This document shows, in pieces, positions 58,773-64,000 of a stretch of DNA of 64,000 nt; position 1 is the first letter of the stretch; every line of letters begins with the position of its first letter. Source of the DNA: an uncultured Lachnospiraceae bacterium (GTDB lineage: Bacteria > Bacillota > Clostridia > Lachnospirales > Lachnospiraceae). The notes under the pieces are model-generated. The model worked only from the letters and a program-made list of their open reading frames with translations, ran no database searches and was not told where the DNA came from. The stretch spans positions 62,001 to 126,000 of the forward strand of contig CANPUE010000002.1 in the NCBI GenBank assembly GCA_947577185.1, given 5' to 3'. The position numbers and the translations under genes are program-made.

Positions 58773-59999
58773 TCAGCCTCTGTCCGTCTCTTTTTTCGCC
58801 TGCTCCTGCAGTTCTCTCTGATATGCGTCTTTGATCTCTTCCTCATATTCGTTTACAATCTCTCTGTCTTCTTTCCTGAGGCGTCTGAAACTGTTAAATC
58901 CGGCCACCAATATCTTTATGCTCTCTTTGGTCGTATCAAAGGCGCCTTCCTCGGCCAGATTGATCAGGATGATCCCGACAGGCAGCACCAGAATCATACC
59001 GATGACCCCGGAAAAGTGATAACCGATGTAGAGCAGAAACAGGGTCGGAATCGGTTCAAATCCGATCGAATCTCCCATGATTTTGGGCTGTATCACCTGA
59101 CGCACAAGCTGCCCGACGCACCAGATGATCAGGAGGCCGATCGCCCTTTTGTACTCTCCGCTCAATATTTCAACGACTGCCCACGGCAGCATGATGGTTC
59201 CCGTGCCGAAAACAGGCAGGATATCCAACAGCGCAATGCCGAAAGCGATCAGGAAGGCATATTTAATTCCCAGAATAAAAAGTCCCACAAAGACGATGAT
59301 ATAAACCCATACTTCTATTTTAAACTGTGCCTTGAAATAGCCGCCGACGGCATTGCGGAAACTCCTGCGGATCAGATCAAGGCGGTAGGAAAACGCCTCC
59401 GGCATATATTTTTCCATAAAATCTGCGACGTACGCCTTATCGGAAACAAAAAAGTACGCAGACAACAGCGTCATGATCACCGCCATAAAGATATCGGGAA
59501 GCTGTTTGGCGAAATTTCCCACTGCCGTAAAAGTAGGGCTTCCGATACTTCCGATAAAATCTGAGAAGTAGTCGCCCAACTGGCTTCCGACACTGTTGAG
59601 CCGCTCCTGCACGTCTTTGGGAAAGCGTGCGTAGATCCCGTCGAGATTGTTCCCGATCATTTCAAATTCGGCTTCTATCTGTTCCCACAGTACGGGCAGT
59701 TCCCGGATGAAACTGGCCGTCTCTCTGATCAGCTTCACTCCGACACCATATACTAACAAAACCACACCTGCCAAAACTGCAACGATCACCAGCGCGGAGA
59801 TTGCCTTTCGCTTAATCTTCAGCTTCTTTTCCAGAAACCGGATAAGCGGCGATGCAATCAGCGAAATGACCCATCCAATGATGAACGGCATAAAAAGCAC
59901 GATCAGCCTGGGCAGTAAAAAGAGGCACAGCACAGCTATGACCAATGCAGTCAAGAGATTCAGGATTGCTTTGATATAAGTGATTCCTTCCCGTTTCAT
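58773..59999 (-). CDS. AI-2E-family membrane protein (YtvI-like)
   Basis: A 408-residue protein with about seven or eight membrane helices. N-terminal helices include LLTALVIAVLCLFLLPRLIVL, and the C-terminal core has LDILPVFGTGTIMLPWAVVEI and IQPKIMGDSIGFEPIPTLFLLYIGY, typical of the AI-2E/PerM family. A charged cytoplasmic tail ends the protein. Members include transporters and, in spore-formers, YtvI. The substrate is unknown. Confidence 0.88.
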   Translation of the reverse strand: MKREGITYIKAILNLLTALVIAVLCLFLLPRLIVLFMPFIIGWVISLIASPLIRFLEKKLKIKRKAISALVIVAVLAGVVLLVYGVGVKLIRETASFIRELPVLWEQIEAEFEMIGNNLDGIYARFPKDVQERLNSVGSQLGDYFSDFIGSIGSPTFTAVGNFAKQLPDIFMAVIMTLLSAYFFVSDKAYVADFMEKYMPEAFSYRLDLIRRSFRNAVGGYFKAQFKIEVWVYIIVFVGLFILGIKYAFLIAFGIALLDILPVFGTGTIMLPWAVVEILSGEYKRAIGLLIIWCVGQLVRQVIQPKIMGDSIGFEPIPTLFLLYIGYHFSGVIGMILVLPVGIILINLAEEGAFDTTKESIKILVAGFNSFRRLRKEDREIVNEYEEEIKDAYQRELQEQAKKETDRG

Positions 60000-60021
60000 A
60001 TGTTATCTTTCCCCCGGTCTT

Positions 60022-60603
60022 TCACAACATTTCATCCAACAGCGCATAAATCTCCTCGCGTCCCTGTCTGGAAAGCGCGGAATACGGTATCACTGTCGTA
60101 CCCTCCACAGTCTGCAGGGTATCACAGATCAGCCTGACCTGTTTCGCCGTCTGGCTGCGGTTGATCTTATCCGCCTTTGTCGCGATAATAATTGGCTGAT
60201 ACCCGCGCTCTAAGATCCATTCATACATAATACGGTCGTTTTCTGACGGCGCATGCCGGATATCGATCAGTAAGAAGACTGCCCGGATTTTTTTTGACTG
60301 ATGCAGATAGTCCTCGATCAGCTTCCCCCACTGTGCTTTCACCCTCTCATTGGCTGTCGCATAGCCATAGCCGGGCAGATCCACGAAATACATCTGTTGA
60401 TTGACATTATAATAATTGATCGTCTGTGTCTTACCGGGTTTGGAACTCGTCCTTGCAAGCGACTTCCGGTTCATCAACCCGTTGATCAGGGAAGATTTAC
60501 CGACGTTGCTTTTGCCGGCAAATGCAAATTCGATCAGTTCATTCTCCGGCAATGTGCTCGTGATCCCGCATACACGCTCTAATTCCGCACTCTTGATGAC
60601 CAT
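60022..60603 (-). CDS. engB: Ribosome biogenesis GTP-binding protein EngB (YihA/YsxC)
   Basis: A 193-residue TRAFAC GTPase of the usual length: G1 as GKSNVGKSSLINGL, G2 in TSSKPGKTQTINYY, G3 as DLPGYGYA, G4 as IATKADKI and G5 as PYSALS. It is needed for 50S subunit assembly. It starts eight bases after the Lon stop, continuing the ClpX-Lon-EngB order common in Firmicutes. Confidence 0.96.
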   Translation of the reverse strand: MVIKSAELERVCGITSTLPENELIEFAFAGKSNVGKSSLINGLMNRKSLARTSSKPGKTQTINYYNVNQQMYFVDLPGYGYATANERVKAQWGKLIEDYLHQSKKIRAVFLLIDIRHAPSENDRIMYEWILERGYQPIIIATKADKINRSQTAKQVRLICDTLQTVEGTTVIPYSALSRQGREEIYALLDEML

Positions 60604-60610
60604 GAAGGCG

Positions 60611-62929
60611 CTACGCTCCTTTCTTTTTCACAAAAGCATATTCAATGACTTCCTCCATTGTTTCTACATAATGGATCGTTAGTCCGTTCTTAATTTCTGC
60701 TGAAATTTCTTCCATATCTTTTTTGTTTTTTCCGGGAACAAGCACCGTCTCGATTCCTGCCATTTTGGCGGCCAGAAGTTTTTCTTTCAGCCCGCCGATC
60801 GGCAGTACCCTGCCGCGCAGCGTGATCTCCCCGGTCATGGCCACTTTCGCGCAGACCGGTATCTCTGTTACCGCAGACAAAATGGCTGTTGCCATTGTAA
60901 TACCGGCTGAGGGGCCGTCCTTTGGCACAGCGCCTTCCGGAATATGCAGGTGAAAATCATTCTTTTTAAAGATCTCCTGCGCCACCTTATATTTCGCACT
61001 GACAGAACGCACATAGCTCATGGCGATCATAGCAGATTCTTTCATCACATCTCCCATTTGACCTGTCAGGTCAATTTCGCCTTTGCCCGGCATCCTGTTC
61101 ACTTCGATCTGCAGGGTATCTCCGCCGACACTCGTCCATGCCAGTCCGCGCACGATTCCGACTTCGTCTTTCTCGTTCGCCCTGTTCCTGTCATATCTGG
61201 ACTTTCCAAGATAATGCGCCAGATTGGCCGAAGTTACCCGGACCCTGCTCTTCTTTTTCTGCAGGATCTCCCGCGCCGATTTGCGGCACACTTCACCGAT
61301 CTTGCGCTCTAAGCCGCGGACGCCTGCTTCTCTCGTATATGACGCGATCATCTCTTTTAAGGCCCCGTCCGTGATCTGCAAAATGTCGGCCGAAAGTCCG
61401 TTTTTGCCTAGCTGCTTCTGCAGCAGATGCTCTTTGGCGATATGGAACTTTTCATTCACCGTATAACTGTTGATCTCTATGAGTTCCATTCGGTCTAAAA
61501 GCGGTTTCGGTATTGTCTCCGTAGAATTGGCGGTCGCGATAAAGAGAACCTCCGACAAATCGATCGGAATCTCGACATAATGATCGCGGAATCGGCTGTT
61601 CTGCTCACTGTCCAGCACTTCGAGCAAAGCGGAAGATGTATCTCCCTTATAGTCGCTGCTCACCTTGTCGATCTCATCCAGCAGCATCAGAGGATTCTTT
61701 ACGCCTGCCTGCCGCAGTCCCGTGACAATCCTGCCCGGCATTGCTCCGACATAGGTTTTGCGGTGTCCTCTGATCTCCGCCTCGTCTCTGACGCCGCCCA
61801 GACAGATGCGCACATATTTTTTATGTAAGGCCTCCGCGATACTCTTTGCAATCGAGGTCTTACCGGTTCCTGGCGGCCCCACGAGACAGATAATCGGACT
61901 TTCGCCTTTCTTTGTCATGATGCGTACCGCCAGAAACTCCAAAATACGCTCCTTCACCTTCTCAAGCCCATAGTGCTGTTCTTCCAGAATCTCCTGCGCC
62001 CTGTCAAGATCCGCACTGTCACGGGACGCCTTGTCCCACGGCAGTTCCAGCAGCGTTTCAATATATGCGCGCTCCACGGCGCTCTCTGCGCTGCTGCCCG
62101 CCACGCTGCGGAATCTGGCGATCTCTTTTCTGATCTTATCCTTTACTTCTTTCCCTGCCCGCAGCTTTTCGAGTCCTTCCTCGAACTGTCTGATATCCGA
62201 AAAAGTTTCATCTTCTCCGAGTTCCTTGCGGATATAGCGCAGCTGCTCACGCAGGACATATTCCTTCTGTGTCTGGTCTATGTTTTTCCTGACCTGTACC
62301 ACCAGTTTATTTTTAATCTGTACTACTTCCACTTCATTGGCCAGAAATGCGGTCAGTACGAAAAATCTTTCCCTGAGACCGACTGCACTCAACACCTGCT
62401 GTTTTTTCTGGAATGAAAGAGGGATGTTAATCGTAATCTGATCCATCAGCTTCCCAAGATCTGTACTTTCCTCGACCTGCCTGCCGATGTTTGCGCCGAT
62501 TTTGGGAAAGCACACCGTATACTGCGCGAACTCTTCTTTCACAGTCCGCAGCATCGCCTCTTTCTCTGCCTCATCCAAGGTTTCTTCCGCTTCGCTCAGT
62601 ATATTGACTGTTGAAGTCAAAAATGAGGTTTCCTTCTGAAAAGAGACAAGCTCTGCTCTGAAACGGCCTTCGACCAGCACCCTTATCATATGATCCGGCA
62701 GCTTTGTTACCTGCTTGACCGTGACGATCGTGCCGATCGCATAAACCTGCTCTAAATCCGGATCTTTCACATCCGGATCTTTCTGGGTCACTACAAAAAG
62801 TTCCTGATCCCCCATCATTGCCGCTTCCACTGCAAGGACTGACTTTTCTCTGCTCAGATCAAAATGGATCACCATATCCGGCAAAATTGTCAGTCCCCGC
62901 AGCGTTACTGTCGGCATTCCTTCACTCAT
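60611..62929 (-). CDS. lon: ATP-dependent protease La
   Basis: A 772-residue LonA. The N-terminal substrate domain (about 8-195) begins VTLRGLTILPDMVIHFD. The AAA+ domain (about 315-560) has Walker A GPPGTGKTS and Walker B LMLLDEIDKV. The C-terminal protease domain has the catalytic Ser in PKDGPSAGITMA and Lys in IGGLKEKLLAAKMAG. It degrades misfolded and regulatory proteins in the cytosol. It follows clpX by 73 bp. Confidence 0.97.
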   Translation of the reverse strand: MSEGMPTVTLRGLTILPDMVIHFDLSREKSVLAVEAAMMGDQELFVVTQKDPDVKDPDLEQVYAIGTIVTVKQVTKLPDHMIRVLVEGRFRAELVSFQKETSFLTSTVNILSEAEETLDEAEKEAMLRTVKEEFAQYTVCFPKIGANIGRQVEESTDLGKLMDQITINIPLSFQKKQQVLSAVGLRERFFVLTAFLANEVEVVQIKNKLVVQVRKNIDQTQKEYVLREQLRYIRKELGEDETFSDIRQFEEGLEKLRAGKEVKDKIRKEIARFRSVAGSSAESAVERAYIETLLELPWDKASRDSADLDRAQEILEEQHYGLEKVKERILEFLAVRIMTKKGESPIICLVGPPGTGKTSIAKSIAEALHKKYVRICLGGVRDEAEIRGHRKTYVGAMPGRIVTGLRQAGVKNPLMLLDEIDKVSSDYKGDTSSALLEVLDSEQNSRFRDHYVEIPIDLSEVLFIATANSTETIPKPLLDRMELIEINSYTVNEKFHIAKEHLLQKQLGKNGLSADILQITDGALKEMIASYTREAGVRGLERKIGEVCRKSAREILQKKKSRVRVTSANLAHYLGKSRYDRNRANEKDEVGIVRGLAWTSVGGDTLQIEVNRMPGKGEIDLTGQMGDVMKESAMIAMSYVRSVSAKYKVAQEIFKKNDFHLHIPEGAVPKDGPSAGITMATAILSAVTEIPVCAKVAMTGEITLRGRVLPIGGLKEKLLAAKMAGIETVLVPGKNKKDMEEISAEIKNGLTIHYVETMEEVIEYAFVKKKGA

Positions 62930-62963
62930 TCTGTATCACGCTCTTTCCTTCATCATGTAAACA

Positions 62964-62994
62964 AAACGCCGCCCCAAAATATGTGACGACGTTT
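62964..62994 (-). terminator. Weak hairpin between clpX and lon
   Basis: AAACG-T-CG pairs with CG-G-CGTTT on the minus strand and is followed by TTGTTT. It may end part of the clpX transcripts. Confidence 0.35.
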
Positions 62995-63002
62995 CACCAT
63001 TC

Positions 63003-64000
63003 TTACTTTGCCTGCAGCAGGCGGTTTCGATAATGAACAATGGGCGGCTCTTTCCCTTCCACCGCATCTTTCGTAACCACACATTCTGCAATATTATCAT
63101 CTGATGGAATTTCATACATAATATCCATCATCACATTTTCCATAATGGAACGGAGCCCTCTTGCACCGGTCTTTCTCGCATAAGCCAGATCTGCGATCGC
63201 TTCGACCGCCTCATCATCCACTTTCAGCGACACCTCGTCAAACTCGAACAGTTTACGATACTGTTTGATCAATGCATTTCTGGGTTCTTTCAGGATCCTG
63301 ATCAGCGCGGCTTTATCCAAGCCTTCCAGGGTAACCGTGATCGGCACACGTCCGATGAACTCAGGGATCAGTCCGAATTTCATCAGATCCTGCGGCGCCA
63401 CTTCCTTTAAGATTGCTCCGATATCCTTACTGCTCTTCTCTATGATCTTTGCATTAAAGCCGATCGAATTTCTGTCCAGTCTCTCCTCCACGATCTTCTC
63501 AAGGCCGTCAAATGCTCCGCCGCAGATGAACAGGATATTGGATGTATCAATCTGAATCAGCTCCTGATGCGGATGTTTTCTCCCGCCCTGCGGGGGAACG
63601 CTGGCGACTGTTCCCTCTATGATCTTCAACAGTGCCTGCTGGACGCCCTCACCGGAAACATCTCTGGTGATTGAAACATTCTCACTCTTTTTCGTTATCT
63701 TGTCGATCTCATCGATATAGATGATTCCGTACTGCGCGCGTTCAATATCATAATCGGCTGACTGAATCAGCTTCAGCAGAATGTTCTCTACATCCTCACC
63801 GACATATCCCGCCTCCGTGAGCGTCGTCGCATCTGCGATCGCAAACGGTACATTGATAATTTTGGCAAGGGTCTGCGCAAGGTAGGTCTTGCCGGAGCCG
63901 GTAGGTCCTATCATGATAATATTACTCTTCTGCAGTTCCACGCCGTCCTCATCCGGCGGAGCCATGACTCTTTTATAATGATTATAGACAGAAACCGCCA
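63003..64000 (-). CDS. clpX: ATP-dependent Clp protease ATP-binding subunit ClpX (partial)
   Basis: The C-terminal 332 codons; the N-terminal zinc domain lies outside the window. The frame is open through the edge ([19 protein letters not shown]). Walker A is [14 protein letters not shown], Walker B is [10 protein letters not shown], sensor-1 lies in ILFICGGAF, and the C-terminal small domain has [23 protein letters not shown]. It unfolds substrates for ClpP. The frame continues upstream of the internal Met at 63965. Confidence 0.97.
   Translation of the reverse strand, partial: AVSVYNHYKRVMAPPDEDGVELQKSNIIMIGPTGSGKTYLAQTLAKIINVPFAIADATTLTEAGYVGEDVENILLKLIQSADYDIERAQYGIIYIDEIDKITKKSENVSITRDVSGEGVQQALLKIIEGTVASVPPQGGRKHPHQELIQIDTSNILFICGGAFDGLEKIVEERLDRNSIGFNAKIIEKSSKDIGAILKEVAPQDLMKFGLIPEFIGRVPITVTLEGLDKAALIRILKEPRNALIKQYRKLFEFDEVSLKVDDEAVEAIADLAYARKTGARGLRSIMENVMMDIMYEIPSDDNIAECVVTKDAVEGKEPPIVHYRNRLLQAK

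Noticed and set aside
1-64000. CRISPR arrays, rRNA and tRNA genes
   Set aside because: I saw no regularly spaced repeats with unique spacers, no rRNA sequence and no cloverleaf with a TTCRA arm while reading both strands.

Overview
The window looks like a chromosome segment of a flagellated Lachnospiraceae-type member of the Clostridia. The evidence is the mid-range GC with AT-rich intergenic regions, strong AGGAGG ribosome sites, AsnA, a TPP-riboswitch thiT, a HAAS/DUF4097/PadR cassette, Rpn-type proteins, EngB-Lon-ClpX order and a flagellin next to csrA. Assignment is from gene content only; no species is claimed. Most genes are on the minus strand.

Layout. 1-9740: an ECF sigma factor with a membrane-protein partner, a CmpB-like membrane protein, a MarR-controlled heterodimeric ABC exporter, a PadR/DUF1700/DUF4097/PspC envelope-stress-like cassette and a DUF3592 protein. 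9811-19748: a beta-mannan catabolic locus. It holds cellobiose/mannobiose 2-epimerase, GH130_1 mannosylglucose phosphorylase, GH130_2 mannooligosaccharide phosphorylase and a GH113 beta-mannanase, with two AraC regulators, one LacI regulator and a chemoreceptor embedded among them. 19783-23603: a second heterodimeric ABC exporter preceded by a small ORF and an in-leader terminator. 24075-30161: repair genes (endonuclease IV, a nuclease-helicase fusion, the TIGR03915/TIGR03916 pair) and an HPr-like protein without the active histidine. 30387-43000: nitrogen and amino-acid metabolism (asnA, gltBD, an aminotransferase and a MocR regulator), a CPBP protease and a HAD phosphatase.

The most interesting region is 43307-45615. 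Flagellin and a long csrA lie beside a 797-bp segment bounded by perfect 31-bp inverted repeats. Inside are a complete FimB/XerD-like tyrosine recombinase and a near-perfect flagellar sigma-28 promoter (TAAAGTTT-N11-GCCGATAT). In the orientation given, that promoter points away from csrA-flagellin; inversion would place it about 65 nt upstream of csrA. I read this as a self-contained flagellin phase-variation switch, captured OFF. A hairpin with GGA in its loop just upstream of the flagellin ribosome site suggests a second, CsrA-mediated layer.

45662-49416: TPP riboswitch-thiT, a beta-glucoside-type PTS permease and a LysR regulator. 49750-55903: an AT-richer, possibly acquired block with a VOC protein, an FtsX-type ABC transporter, a two-component system sharing a direct-repeat operator with it, and an RsgA GTPase behind a long attenuator-like leader. 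56049-64000: small membrane proteins, a VanZ-like protein, a D-lactate-type dehydrogenase, an AI-2E-family protein, EngB, Lon and ClpX (partial).
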